A DNA stretch of 64,000 bases, taken from assembly GCF_000515415.1 (NCBI RefSeq), contig NZ_KI911783.1, positions 4,020,392-4,084,391 on the forward strand, in the 5' to 3' direction. A model generated the notes under the pieces. That model made no database searches. It saw nothing but the letters and a program-made list of their open reading frames with translations, and had not been told where the DNA came from. The stretch is from Bradyrhizobium sp. WSM1417. Its GTDB lineage: Bacteria; Pseudomonadota; Alphaproteobacteria; Rhizobiales; Xanthobacteraceae. Positions 9,843-17,942 of the stretch are shown here, one piece after another. The position numbers were made by a program, and so were the translations under genes. The stretch's first letter is position 1. The number at the start of each line of letters is the position of its first letter.

Positions 9843-10703
9843 CTAACCCTTCTCACCAAAGACTTGACGGAACCGCGGATCGAGTCGATCCCGCAATGCA
9901 TCGCCGACCAGGTTCAGAGAAAATGCCGTCGCCACGATCATCATACCCGGGAAGAAGAGCAGCCACGGAGCGCGCGTGATGAAGGTCCGCGATTCCGCGA
10001 GCATATTGCCCCAGCTCGGAATGTCCGGCGGGGCGCCGAGGCCCAGGAAATCGAGTGAAGCCGCGCCGAGCTGCGCGAACGCGAAGACGAAGCTGGCCTG
10101 CACGAGAAGTGGTGAGACCAGGTTCGGCAAGATGTGCCGACTGATGAGCCACGCCGCTCCGGCGCCCATGCTGCGAGACGCCTCGACGTAGGTTTCCGCG
10201 CGCAAGCGCAGTGTCAGTCCATAGACGATGCGGGTCGTCGTCGTCATGTAGCCGATCCCGATGGCCAGAATGACGGTGGCCACACTCGGGCTCAAGATGA
10301 CAATCAGGCCGAGCGCCAGAAGCAGAGTCGGGAAGGCCATCAGCACGTCGACCATGCGCATCAGCAGGTGACCCAGCCGCGGGAACAGAGCGGAAAGCAC
10401 GCCGGCCGGAACGCCTGTCGCGAGAGCGAAGACGACCACGCCCGAGCCGATCAGAAGTGCCATGCGTGCTGAATGAATGGTGCGCGACAGGGTATCCCGG
10501 CCGAATTGGTCGGTGCCGAACCAGTGGGTCACGTTCGGGGGCGTCAGGCGGATCACGGGATCGATGGCATACGGATCGTAAGGCGACAGCCACGGTGCGA
10601 AGATCGCGGCGAGCACGGTCGCCAGAAGAACCCCGAGCCCGGCCAACGCAATCGGGCGGGCGATGAACGGCTTGAGCCACAATGTCACGCTGTTGCTGCT
10701 CAT
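9843..10703 (-). CDS. dppC: Dipeptide-type ABC permease (DppC)
   Basis: 286 aa inner-membrane permease with the DppC/OppC N-terminal helix, the periplasmic HWFGTDQFGRDTLSR motif typical of this subunit, and the binding-protein-dependent transport loop (EASRSMGAGAAWLISRHILPN), which contacts the ATPase. The start overlaps the dppB-like stop by 4 bases. It forms the channel with the DppB-type subunit. Confidence 0.9.
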   Translation of the reverse strand: MSSNSVTLWLKPFIARPIALAGLGVLLATVLAAIFAPWLSPYDPYAIDPVIRLTPPNVTHWFGTDQFGRDTLSRTIHSARMALLIGSGVVVFALATGVPAGVLSALFPRLGHLLMRMVDVLMAFPTLLLALGLIVILSPSVATVILAIGIGYMTTTTRIVYGLTLRLRAETYVEASRSMGAGAAWLISRHILPNLVSPLLVQASFVFAFAQLGAASLDFLGLGAPPDIPSWGNMLAESRTFITRAPWLLFFPGMMIVATAFSLNLVGDALRDRLDPRFRQVFGEKG

Positions 10704-11644
10704 TGAAGTTCAACCCGCGGATCGAGCAGACGATAGCTCAGATCGACAATCAGATTGATCAGGAGATAAACCACCACGATGACCAGGATGACTCCCTGGA
10801 TCACAGGGTAGTCTCGACGAAGGATCGACTGAACGACGAGGCGGCCGATGCCGGGCAGGGCAAACACGGTTTCGGTCACCACCGCTTCGGACAGCAGCGC
10901 GGCGAAGGTGAAGCCGAATGCGGACACGACCGCCAGGAGTGCATTACGCCAGATGTGGCGGCGCACGACCTGCCACGGCCGGATTCCCTTTGCACGCGCC
11001 GTGCGCACGTAGTCCTCGCGGGAAACGTCGAGCATGCTGGCGCGCGTCAGCCGCAGGATCAAAGCGGCATTCGGAGCCGCAAGCGCCAGGCTGGGCAGGA
11101 CGAGATAGCGGAGATTGACGACACCGCCTTCGAAGATCGACGGATAACCGGAACTCGGAAACCAGCCGAGCCAGGCGGCAAAGATCAGGATCAGATAGAG
11201 TCCGACCCAGAACGTGGGTATCGAGGCCATCAGCATCGCCCCACCGGACAATCCCTGATCGAGCCACGTGCCGTGCCGGACCGCCGCAATCATTCCGATC
11301 GGCACGCCGATGACCGCAACCCAGATCATCGTCATGGTGGCGAGCAAGGTGCTGGTCTCGGCGCCATCGGCTATCACCGACAGCACGGGCGCCTGGAAGA
11401 AGATCGACCGCCCGAGGTCGCCCTCAAGCACATGGCCGGCCCAAGTGAGATATTGCAGGATGATCGGTTGGTCGAGACCGAGTTGGTGTCGCAAGGCGTC
11501 GATCTGGTCGGGGGTCGCGGTGTCACCGAGCAGAACGTAGATCGGGTCACCCGGCACGATATGGATGAACGCGAAGATGATGATGGACGCTGCCAGCAGC
11601 GTCACCGCCGTCGTTCCTGCACGCTTGAATGCGTAAGACCACAT
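10700..11644 (-). CDS. dppB: Dipeptide-type ABC permease (DppB)
   Basis: 314 aa, DppB/OppB family: N-terminal membrane helix followed by a periplasmic loop with IVPGDPIYVLLG, five further helices, and the ATPase-contact loop ARAKGIRPWQVVRRHIWRNA. It lies 78 bases downstream of the binding protein gene, the largest gap in the operon. On the opposite strand a 600-codon open frame mirrors this gene and part of the next; it has no protein features and is a shadow. Confidence 0.9.
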   Translation of the reverse strand: MWSYAFKRAGTTAVTLLAASIIIFAFIHIVPGDPIYVLLGDTATPDQIDALRHQLGLDQPIILQYLTWAGHVLEGDLGRSIFFQAPVLSVIADGAETSTLLATMTMIWVAVIGVPIGMIAAVRHGTWLDQGLSGGAMLMASIPTFWVGLYLILIFAAWLGWFPSSGYPSIFEGGVVNLRYLVLPSLALAAPNAALILRLTRASMLDVSREDYVRTARAKGIRPWQVVRRHIWRNALLAVVSAFGFTFAALLSEAVVTETVFALPGIGRLVVQSILRRDYPVIQGVILVIVVVYLLINLIVDLSYRLLDPRVELQ

Positions 11645-11722
11645 GTGGTGGGCGCCTGGTCAGCGGCAACGATGCGCGCCGGCGCCGGCGCTCGACAGTC
11701 TTCGCGGCCTCATTGCCCGTCC

Positions 11723-13264
11723 TTACTTCGTGGACACATTCCAGAACACGGGCCCGTTTGGGTTGAGCCCCTTGAGCTTGGGAGAAGCAATGTCATAGGT
11801 GTAGGCATCGCCTACTTTCATCACCGGTACCTGCTCATAGATCAGCGACTGGATCTTGTCCCATGTCGACTTGCGCGCGGCTGGATCGGTCGTGTTGATC
11901 AACTCGGCCCTAAGCGAGCCGATCTCGGGGCTGTCCCACCAGCCGGGATAGCTCGCATTGAGGAACGTGAGCAGCAACGGATCAGGCGCGAAGGAATGGT
12001 GGGTGACAAAGATGTCCCACTGTTCCGGCTGGCCCCGCATCTTCAGAAGGGTCGCCCAATCGACGACCATCATCTGAACATTGATCCCGGCATCGGCCAG
12101 CTGGCGGGTGAAGACCGAGGCTTCGTCATAGTGTGCCTGGTAGTTCGTCGAGACCAGCAGGCGGATCGGCGTCCCCGTGTAGTCCGCCTCCTTTGCGAGC
12201 TCCTTGGCCTTCTTCGGGTCGTGCGCACTGTAATTGGAGACGCCTTCGCTCGAGTACCAGGGTGTGCCGTTGGGAAAGATCGATCCTTCAGCATTCCACA
12301 GGTCCTTGGGACCGAAGGCGACGCGCAGTGCCTGCGACTTGTCCAGCGCGGTCTGGATGGCGCGGCGGAGCTTGTAATTCTCCTTCAGAATGCCCTGCTT
12401 CGAGTTCATAAAGAAAAGGCCGAAAATCGGCGCGTTGGTACGCTGCACCTGAACCGATGGATCTTTGCTCAGGGACTCGTATAGATCACCGGAGATCATT
12501 TCCGCATAGTCGTAGTCGCCCGCCTGCACGCCGCTCACGCGCGTGCCGACGTCAGGCACCGGAATGAACCGGATCTTGTCGAAGCTCGCAACGCGGGCGC
12601 CGGCGAAGCCGTCGGCCTTTTCCTTCACCGGCTTGTAGCCGTCGAACCTCTCCACCTCGACATAGCGGTTCGGCCGCCACTCCACGAACTTGTAAGGCCC
12701 GGTGCCGATATAGTCCTTTTGCTCGATCGGCCGGTTCCCCGCCTTAGCGGCTATGTCTTCCGGATAGATCGCAAGACCGCCATTGACGTCCGCAATGAGA
12801 GCCTTCCAGGCGCCGTTCGGCGCGGACAATTTCAGCGTGACTTCATACTTTCCAGTCGCCTCGACCGACGTAGCCGCCGCCATCAGGAGCTTGCCGCGCG
12901 CACCGAAACTGCCCCATCGCGTCATTGAGGCGGCCACGTCCTTGGCAGTCATCTCCTTGCCGTTGTGGAAGATGACACCTTCGCGGAGCTTGAGGACGAT
13001 GGTCCGACCGCCGTCTTCCGAGCGATCGCTCTCGGCCAGCATCGGACGCGGCGTATAGGTCGAATCCAGCGCATACAGGGTCTCGAAGATGTGGCGGCCG
13101 ATGACCGACGCAACGTCGGCTGTCGTCAGCATGACATCGAGCGGCGGCGGTTCTCCGATGGTGGCTTCGCGCAGCAGGGTGGCGGCATTGGCCTGCGCAA
13201 GCAAGAATGACGCGGTGGCCAGCCCCACGACGCCACGCATCAAGACACTTGGACCGTATCTCAT
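11723..13264 (-). CDS. dppA: Peptide-type ABC transporter substrate-binding protein (DppA-like)
   Basis: 513 aa extracytoplasmic solute-binding protein family 5. A signal peptide covers about residues 1-27 (ending ANA). Family 5 features include VLKLREGVIFHNGKEMTAKDVAASM and GTGPYKFVEWRPNRYVEVERF. It binds peptides or related solutes in the periplasm and feeds the DppBC permease. It is the first gene of the minus-strand operon. The 238-base gap to the divergent RpiR gene should hold both promoters. Confidence 0.92.
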   Translation of the reverse strand: MRYGPSVLMRGVVGLATASFLLAQANAATLLREATIGEPPPLDVMLTTADVASVIGRHIFETLYALDSTYTPRPMLAESDRSEDGGRTIVLKLREGVIFHNGKEMTAKDVAASMTRWGSFGARGKLLMAAATSVEATGKYEVTLKLSAPNGAWKALIADVNGGLAIYPEDIAAKAGNRPIEQKDYIGTGPYKFVEWRPNRYVEVERFDGYKPVKEKADGFAGARVASFDKIRFIPVPDVGTRVSGVQAGDYDYAEMISGDLYESLSKDPSVQVQRTNAPIFGLFFMNSKQGILKENYKLRRAIQTALDKSQALRVAFGPKDLWNAEGSIFPNGTPWYSSEGVSNYSAHDPKKAKELAKEADYTGTPIRLLVSTNYQAHYDEASVFTRQLADAGINVQMMVVDWATLLKMRGQPEQWDIFVTHHSFAPDPLLLTFLNASYPGWWDSPEIGSLRAELINTTDPAARKSTWDKIQSLIYEQVPVMKVGDAYTYDIASPKLKGLNPNGPVFWNVSTK

Positions 13265-13502
13265 GATCGCCCTCCCGCCTTGTTGACCGCCTGCTTCCCG
13301 GTGCAGGGGATGTGCCTTTCAGCTGTTGGCTGATGGCACGCTATTGGTTGTTCGAAAGTTACATACACAATTTGGCAATTATCAAGCGGAAAATGCTGTT
13401 ATTGATGGGGCATGCCGATATACGTTTGGTCGATGCTGAAGGTTTCTTACGGCAGCTTCGTGCCAAGAGCGCAGGTGGATCTGACCTGGGGAAGGGCAGG
13501 CA

Positions 13503-14459
13503 ATGGTGCGTGCAAAGCGAAATCATCCGGCGAGAGCCGTTGGTGCCGCGATCTCGAAGCCGTCGGGCGACGACAATGTCGTGGCCGGCGACATCATCTC
13601 CCTTATCAGGCAGAGCGCTCCAAGCCTCAGCCCGTCGGAGCAGCGCGTTGCCACGGTGCTGCTGGCCGATATGGAGTTTGCCGTTCACGCCAGCAATTCC
13701 GAGCTGGCCCGCCGGGCGCGCGTGAGCGAGCCGACGGTAACCCGGTTCAGCCGCTCCGTCGGTTGCCGGGGCGTCCGCGACCTCAAGATGAGGCTGGCTC
13801 AAGCAATGGCGGTTGGGCGGATTTACGTTGAGCCTCCCCTGCATGTCGGGACCGATCTGGCGCGCCCCGCGCTCTGGCGGTCAGTGTTTCAGGAAATTCG
13901 TCGTGCAATTGCCGCTGCCGAGGAAGGACTTCGCAAGGAGGACATCGAGAGGGCTGCCGAAGCTATTTCGCGCTGTTCGAAACTTGCAGCGTTCGGGGTG
14001 GGGGGCGGTTCCACTCTTGCGGCGGCGGAAGTTCAGAACCGGTTCTTTCGTCTGGGGATCGCCGTCTCGCATGCCTCCGATCCGAGCTTGATGCGCATGA
14101 TCGCCGCGACCTTCGGGCGGGATGACGTCGTCGTTGCCATCTCGACCACCGGTGCAGCGAACGAAGTGATCGAGGCAGCAACTATCGCCAAGCAATACGG
14201 CGCCCTGGTGGTTGCAATTACCAAGCCGCAAAGCAGGCTGGCTTCAATCGCCGATATTGCGCTTGGTGTGCACGTGCCGGAAGCGCCCGACGCGCTCAAG
14301 CCGACGGCGTCGCGCTATGCATTTCTCGCCACCATCGATCTACTCGCAGCGTCAACTGCCTATTGCAAGCCGCTCGAAGCCCAGGCACGCATGCGGCGGA
14401 TCAAATACGAGTTGCTGAAGGGGAGCGACGGGGACGCCAAAGGGCCGCTGGGAGACTGA
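13503..14459 (+). CDS. MurR/RpiR-family transcriptional regulator with SIS domain
   Basis: 318 aa. Residues about 25-100 form the RpiR helix-turn-helix (LSPSEQRVATVLL, RRARVSEPTVTRFSRSVGCRG); residues about 130-270 form a SIS sugar-isomerase fold (FGVGGGSTLAAAEVQNRFFRLG, ISTTGAANEVIEAA) that senses a phosphorylated or sugar-like ligand. ATG at 13503 has AAGGGCAGG in front. It is divergent from the DppA-like gene, the usual place for a regulator of a peptide or sugar-peptide uptake operon. This context makes a muropeptide or amino-sugar-like substrate possible but not shown. Confidence 0.9.
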   Translation: MVRAKRNHPARAVGAAISKPSGDDNVVAGDIISLIRQSAPSLSPSEQRVATVLLADMEFAVHASNSELARRARVSEPTVTRFSRSVGCRGVRDLKMRLAQAMAVGRIYVEPPLHVGTDLARPALWRSVFQEIRRAIAAAEEGLRKEDIERAAEAISRCSKLAAFGVGGGSTLAAAEVQNRFFRLGIAVSHASDPSLMRMIAATFGRDDVVVAISTTGAANEVIEAATIAKQYGALVVAITKPQSRLASIADIALGVHVPEAPDALKPTASRYAFLATIDLLAASTAYCKPLEAQARMRRIKYELLKGSDGDAKGPLGD

Positions 14460-14547
14460 AAAATCTACAGTGGCCCAACGAGGATTTGGTCGGTACATCG
14501 CCGCTCGCATGTGGCAACGCCAATCGCGTTCCGAAACCTGATCCGCA

Positions 14548-14578
14548 CATCCTGCCGAAAAAAATATCTGGCAGGATG
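14548..14578. terminator. Inverted repeat between convergent genes, possible terminator
   Basis: A perfect 9-base inverted repeat, CATCCTGCC and GGCAGGATG, with a 13-base A-rich loop. It lies between the RpiR gene end (14459) and the end of the convergent small gene (14607). It lacks a T-run after the stem on either strand, so it could also act as an mRNA 3'-end hairpin. Confidence 0.5.
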
Positions 14579-14606
14579 CGATGTTCGGAGCCGGCAACGA
14601 GGGCTA

Positions 14607-14882
14607 TCAGCGGCAGACGTAGCTGCCATTGACCAGAACGCGGACACATGCCGTGCCGACAGCGGCTGCACCGACGGCCGCGCCGCCGACGACCGCGCGC
14701 CTGGTGGTGCGCCGTGCTACGCCGGCGACTGATACGGGTGTCAAGGGCCGCCCGACTCGTGCTTCAGCCCGGCCGAGCGAGAGCGAAAGGCCTTCGTCCA
14801 CCGACCAGTCGATCGAGCCGGACACTCCGAGGGCGACCACGGCAACCGCGAGTGATAGCTTTGTGACCAAACCACGCTTCAT
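14607..14882 (-). CDS. Small exported protein ending in YVCR
   Basis: 91 aa from the ATG at 14882. It has a signal-peptide-like N-terminus (MKRGLVTKLSLAVAVVALG), then a WSVDEGLSLSLGRAEAR segment, an Arg-rich middle and an Ala/Gly stretch, ending CVRVLVNGSYVCR with two cysteines. It resembles the neighbour at 15313-15639 in the Asp-x-Gly-[IL]-SL-[GS]-L segment and the YVC[RQ] end, so the two are probably paralogs. No function known to me. A TTGAC-N4-ATCAA box (minus strand reading) lies 60 bases upstream of the start, pointing to low-oxygen control. Confidence 0.7.
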   Translation of the reverse strand: MKRGLVTKLSLAVAVVALGVSGSIDWSVDEGLSLSLGRAEARVGRPLTPVSVAGVARRTTRRAVVGGAAVGAAAVGTACVRVLVNGSYVCR

Positions 14883-14941
14883 GATAGTCTCCGTCTTGTG
14901 AGAGTGAATTGGGATCGCTCCATGGTCTGGTGCTCGGACCA

Positions 14942-14955
14942 TTGATCAAGGTCAA
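14942..14955 (-). promoter_or_regulatory. FixK/FNR-type box upstream of 14607-14882
   Basis: TTGATCAAGGTCAA on the plus strand, TTGACCTTGATCAA on the minus strand. The centre is 66 bases from the ATG at 14882, compatible with a class II activator site at -41.5 and a 25-base leader. Fits TTG[AC]-N8-[TG]CAA. Confidence 0.65.
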
Positions 14956-15047
14956 GGAATCGCAAGAAAACGATGCAGCTGGTAAGCGCGGGCAACACGC
15001 GAAAGCGCTTCCAGCAGAATGCGGGCGGCGACAGCTTCTTCGACCCT

Positions 15048-15221
15048 TTATTTCTGCATGCAGAGCGGCCTCAGTGTCTCGTCGCTGCTGCGCGCTTTCG
15101 CGTATTCCATCAGTGCCGTCCGGGCTGCTTCGCAACGCTCTGCGCTTGAAAACTCTTGTGTCGATATGACGGCGCCATTCGCGACGCCGAGCCAGCTGAT
15201 GACGACCAGAACATAGGTCAT
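15048..15221 (-). CDS. 57-aa small protein with N-terminal membrane/signal segment
   Basis: A short gene: ATG at 15221, TAA at 15048-15050, with GGGGAAGGA 5-13 bases before the start. The protein begins MTYVLVVISWLGVANGAVIS, a signal or anchor segment, and continues with EFSSAERCEAARTALMEYAK and ends RPLCMQK. Two cysteines flank an amphipathic helix. The pattern [F-S-S-x-x-x-C-E-A-A-R] followed by a Cys near the end is one I associate with small hypothetical proteins of bradyrhizobia. Function unknown. Confidence 0.65.
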   Translation of the reverse strand: MTYVLVVISWLGVANGAVISTQEFSSAERCEAARTALMEYAKARSSDETLRPLCMQK

Positions 15222-15312
15222 GATATCCTTCCCCTCAGCCGTCGATCCCCTGAGCGCAGATTAGCGCGAGAGGCGGCTTAATGAGCGCCGCCCATCGCGC
15301 CATCATCAAGCT

Positions 15313-15639
15313 CTATTGGCACACGTACATGATGCCATCGCCGCCCTTCACCAACGAACCTGGGACGCACCCGATGCCGTTGCGCGCCGCATAGTCGGTC
15401 CAGCCGCTATAGCCGTAGCTCCACGGCCCGCCGAAGTAATAGGCTCGCACGGCGTACCAGGGCAGACTCTCGTTAGTGTAGTAGTGTCCGCGATTATAGG
15501 GAGTGACGTACAATCGCGTCGCCGCTTGCGCCTTGTCGAGCCCCAGCGAAATTCCGTCTTGGTCGTTCCAGCCGATGGCGAACGTCGTTCCGCATACGAG
15601 GGCGGCAACGGCAATCTTCCTTGCGCTCGTTGATTTCAT
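15313..15639 (-). CDS. Small exported Tyr-rich protein ending in YVCQ
   Basis: 108 aa from ATG at 15639. Signal segment KIAVAALVCGTTFAIGW, then NDQDGISLGLDKAQA, a Tyr/Trp-rich middle (YYTNESLPWYAVRAYYFGG) and a C-terminal GCVPGSLVKGGDGIMYVCQ with two cysteines that could pair. It resembles the 14607-14882 product at both ends. Exported location is inferred. A TTGCT-N4-ATCAA box is 61 bases upstream, nearly the same spacing as for its relative. No function recognised. Confidence 0.72.
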   Translation of the reverse strand: MKSTSARKIAVAALVCGTTFAIGWNDQDGISLGLDKAQAATRLYVTPYNRGHYYTNESLPWYAVRAYYFGGPWSYGYSGWTDYAARNGIGCVPGSLVKGGDGIMYVCQ

Positions 15640-15699
15640 GGACCTTCTCCAAAAATGAACTCCAGCGTCACAAGACCAACGCAGCACCAGGGCGGCAGC

Positions 15700-15713
15700 T
15701 TGCTTTAGATCAA
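15700..15713 (-). promoter_or_regulatory. FixK/FNR-type box upstream of 15313-15639
   Basis: TTGCTTTAGATCAA, matching the relaxed consensus TTG[AC]-N8-[TG]CAA. Centre 67 bases from the ATG at 15639. Weaker than the perfect boxes further right, but the spacing repeats that at 14942-14955. Confidence 0.5.
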
Positions 15714-15920
15714 GGGATTCAAACAAATCGCATCCGCTTCGTCTTCGACTTTGCCAGGGCAAGTTCGAATCAAGTTAAGTGAATCTGGATGACGACGCTC
15801 TGACGTCCGATAAGTGCAGCGCGCGGGAACACATCAGAAGCGAGCTGTCACGTGGGATCTCGGCCCTCTCTCACTTGGAGCCTAGTATGCAATCGTGCGA
15901 ACGCTTCTCGCTGGAATGCG

Positions 15921-16211
15921 TCATGCAGTCGGCGACAAGCTCCGAGACGGCATGACGCCTCTCGACCTGCTCTTCATCATGTCTGCTGTTTCGTTCGTGG
16001 GCTCGTGTTGCGCCTCGACCAATTTGCTGAACGCGAAGAACAGTCTGGCGGTGATGCCACCCTTCAATCGGTGCTCATCATGAAGCCTCTCGGCCGCCAA
16101 GGTTGACCAACTTCTTGCCTCGGCCATCCAGACCGTTTGGTTTGCCGGATCCTGGCTTGCAAGCTGCCGGCAAAGTGCTGCGCGCGAACTCAGTTCGAAT
16201 TGACTCATCAT
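15921..16211 (-). CDS. Hypothetical small cytoplasmic protein
   Basis: 96 aa from the first of two ATGs (16211, 16208); GGGAGGG lies just upstream and suits the second ATG. The N-terminal 50 residues (SRAALCRQLASQDPANQTVWMAEARSWSTLAAERL) match a pattern I know from many small bradyrhizobial proteins: a short helix with LCRQLA, then W-x-AEA-x-x-W. The C-terminal half is less typical and may be an extension after a lost stop codon. No signal peptide. Function unknown. Confidence 0.55.
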   Translation of the reverse strand: MMSQFELSSRAALCRQLASQDPANQTVWMAEARSWSTLAAERLHDEHRLKGGITARLFFAFSKLVEAQHEPTNETADMMKSRSRGVMPSRSLSPTA

Positions 16212-16613
16212 CGGCCCTCCCTGCCAGAAGCTCGATGTACGCGGTGAGAATTCTGCGTTGCGTGCCACATCTCTGCAATTGCCCTTCCGGCCATTGTACC
16301 AAGGGGCATGTCACGGCCACTGACTGAGCCGTGCGATATTGCGCGAGGCGGTGTTGCGAAAATTCAATTCGTTGATCTGGCTCAAGCGACGCCGCGTTCG
16401 GACACGGTGAACATTAGTTCGCTGCAGCGTGCGTGCGCCTACCGACGAAGCGCCGCTCATGCCGCAGCAAGTGCTCACCAGGGGCGCCGCGGCGGAAGCA
16501 ACGGCCGCTCGATTTAGGCAGCCATGCCCATGCGGGTTGCATTACTTCGCCAATCCTGCCGCCGTGGCCCGTTGCTTGCCAGACGAAGATCTGCGGCGGC
16601 AATGGCGCCGACA
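16212..16613. other. Intergenic region with a weak FixK-like site
   Basis: About 400 bases between divergent small genes. It holds a 13-base sequence CATTGTACCAAGG (16292-16304) that recurs at 23503-23515 and a TTGAT-N4-CTCAA site (16372-16385). No credible gene. Confidence 0.5.
16372..16385. promoter_or_regulatory. Weak FixK/FNR-type box
   Basis: TTGATCTGGCTCAA has the outer TTGAT and TCAA but one inner mismatch. It lies 164 bases from the minus-strand start at 16208 and 229 bases from the plus-strand start at 16614, farther than the other boxes, so function is doubtful. Confidence 0.3.
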
Positions 16614-17048
16614 ATGCCCATCTCGCGATATCTGTTCTATGTGGGCGGTACGTTGCTCGCGATGCTCTTCGTTGCGGACGCCCTGGTGCCGGATCGGCCT
16701 GCGATCCACGGTGGAGCTGCGCGCTCCGCCACCATCCGCATCCATTCCGATTGGAAATTGCCCGAGCGGGTCGTTCTCGACACTAGCCTGCCCAGGATTG
16801 TCGCAACCGACATCGCCAAGGTCGAGCTTGGTGCCCTGCCAGGCGCCGACCTCCCACAGACGCGCGTGCGCGAGGCCTTTGCTCAGCTAGGACCGCTCGA
16901 TGCCGAACGACCGCCAGCGCGTCCGTCGACAAAGGCTGATGTGAAGCCGCAGCGTCAGAACAAAAGTGCGAGGAGGCACATCGAAAAAAATATTCGGCTC
17001 GTCGCGCGGCCGCCGCAGTACGGCTGGTTTGGCAACCAGGTTTGGTGA
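16614..17048 (+). CDS. Hypothetical membrane-anchored protein
   Basis: 144 aa from the ATG at 16614. An N-terminal anchor (YLFYVGGTLLAMLFVADAL) is followed by ATIRIHSDWKLPERVVLDTS, a segment typical of a bradyrhizobial hypothetical family, then a Pro-rich stretch and a basic KPQRQNKSARRH region before the end YGWFGNQVW. The short cytoplasmic start and single helix suggest an inner-membrane protein with a periplasmic tail. Longer upstream starts (16524) add Arg-rich residues without similarity. Function unknown. Confidence 0.65.
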   Translation: MPISRYLFYVGGTLLAMLFVADALVPDRPAIHGGAARSATIRIHSDWKLPERVVLDTSLPRIVATDIAKVELGALPGADLPQTRVREAFAQLGPLDAERPPARPSTKADVKPQRQNKSARRHIEKNIRLVARPPQYGWFGNQVW

Positions 17049-17157
17049 GCGTCTTCGATCGCATCTTCGGAGTGGGGCGCCGGCCATTGATACTAGCAGC
17101 GCGTGCACGTCGAGGCATTGCCCAATCAAAGGTCCTTGAAGAACGGGAGTAACTGAC

Positions 17158-17421
17158 ATGAGTGAAACGTCAAGGTCTGAACGAATCGATCGTCGCGGCG
17201 CTCTTTCATTGCTCGGATGGGCCGCTGTACTCGGATTGGCGGCATCCGGCACGGTGCTGTTAGGAACAGAAGCGCCGGCGCAAACGATCGGCATGGAGCG
17301 ACGCCAGGAGAGGCGCGGAGGCCGCCACGAGCGGCGTCAGGAACGGCGCAGGGGCCGGACTGAACGCCGCCAGGAAAGGCGTACAGGGCGCACGGAGCGC
17401 CGTGAAGAGCGGCGCAACTAG
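17158..17421 (+). CDS. Small exported protein with RRQERR repeats
   Basis: 87 aa. It starts with a Tat-like N-terminus (IDRRGALSLLGWAAVLGLAASG) and a hydrophobic core ending near APAQ, then a C-terminal half built of repeats of about 8-9 residues, [ERRQERR-GR-x], from residue 48 onward. The mature part is almost only Arg, Glu, Gln and Gly, so it is highly charged and probably unstructured. GGGAG lies upstream of the ATG. Similar small RRQERR proteins are common in Bradyrhizobium. Role unknown; binding of polyanions or the cell surface is speculation. Confidence 0.72.
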   Translation: MSETSRSERIDRRGALSLLGWAAVLGLAASGTVLLGTEAPAQTIGMERRQERRGGRHERRQERRRGRTERRQERRTGRTERREERRN

Positions 17422-17493
17422 GACGTCAACATGCTCTCACCGATCATCGTTCGCCGGCAGATGTCTGCCTGATCGCGATCCGGAAGCTGGCGG

Positions 17494-17769
17494 ATGCCGC
17501 AGACCTGGTACGTCACATTCGAGGTGCACAAGCGTGGGACCTTGCCGAAGCGGCGAAGTCCACGGGAGACACGCACATTCGAGAGCGAAGCCGAGGCGCG
17601 GGCTTTCGCGCGAGAGAAATTCAATGAGGGATTGATCGTGTTTGCAGGCACGCTCAATCCCTTTTTGCCGCGACGGCTGATTCCCTCGAGCGACATTCCG
17701 TCTTGGATAGAGCCAGACCGAGGTGACGAGGTTGGCGGCCACGATGACAAGCGCGAACCGGAGAAATAG
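17494..17769 (+). CDS. Hypothetical small protein (MPQTWYVTFE family)
   Basis: 91 aa, soluble. The order MPQTWYVTFE, then TFESEAEARAFAREKF, then LIVFAGTLNPFLPRRLIPSSDIPSWIE matches a small family that I recognise from bradyrhizobia but cannot name. It looks like a compact alpha/beta fold with the double-stranded start and one helix. It begins 72 bases after the RRQERR gene on the same strand. Function unknown. Confidence 0.7.
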   Translation: MPQTWYVTFEVHKRGTLPKRRSPRETRTFESEAEARAFAREKFNEGLIVFAGTLNPFLPRRLIPSSDIPSWIEPDRGDEVGGHDDKREPEK

Positions 17770-17942
17770 GCAGCATGTCTTGGTGCTCATGCCGATGTCG
17801 CGTGCGAAATGTCTTGAGTGTTGCCATTATGGCACGTGGAGTTTGTGCCGTCGCCCGTAGAGTTTCAGCTGGAAGTTGGGGGATGATTGCAGTGCAACAA
17901 GCCGCCGTTCGAGCAATCAAAAGCGGCCGGCAAGGAGAGAGC

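Noticed and set aside
10682..12484. A 600-codon open frame on the plus strand
   Set aside because: It lies opposite the DppB-like and DppA-like genes, has His/Arg/Asp-rich sequence without domains, and is explained by high-GC third-position bias.
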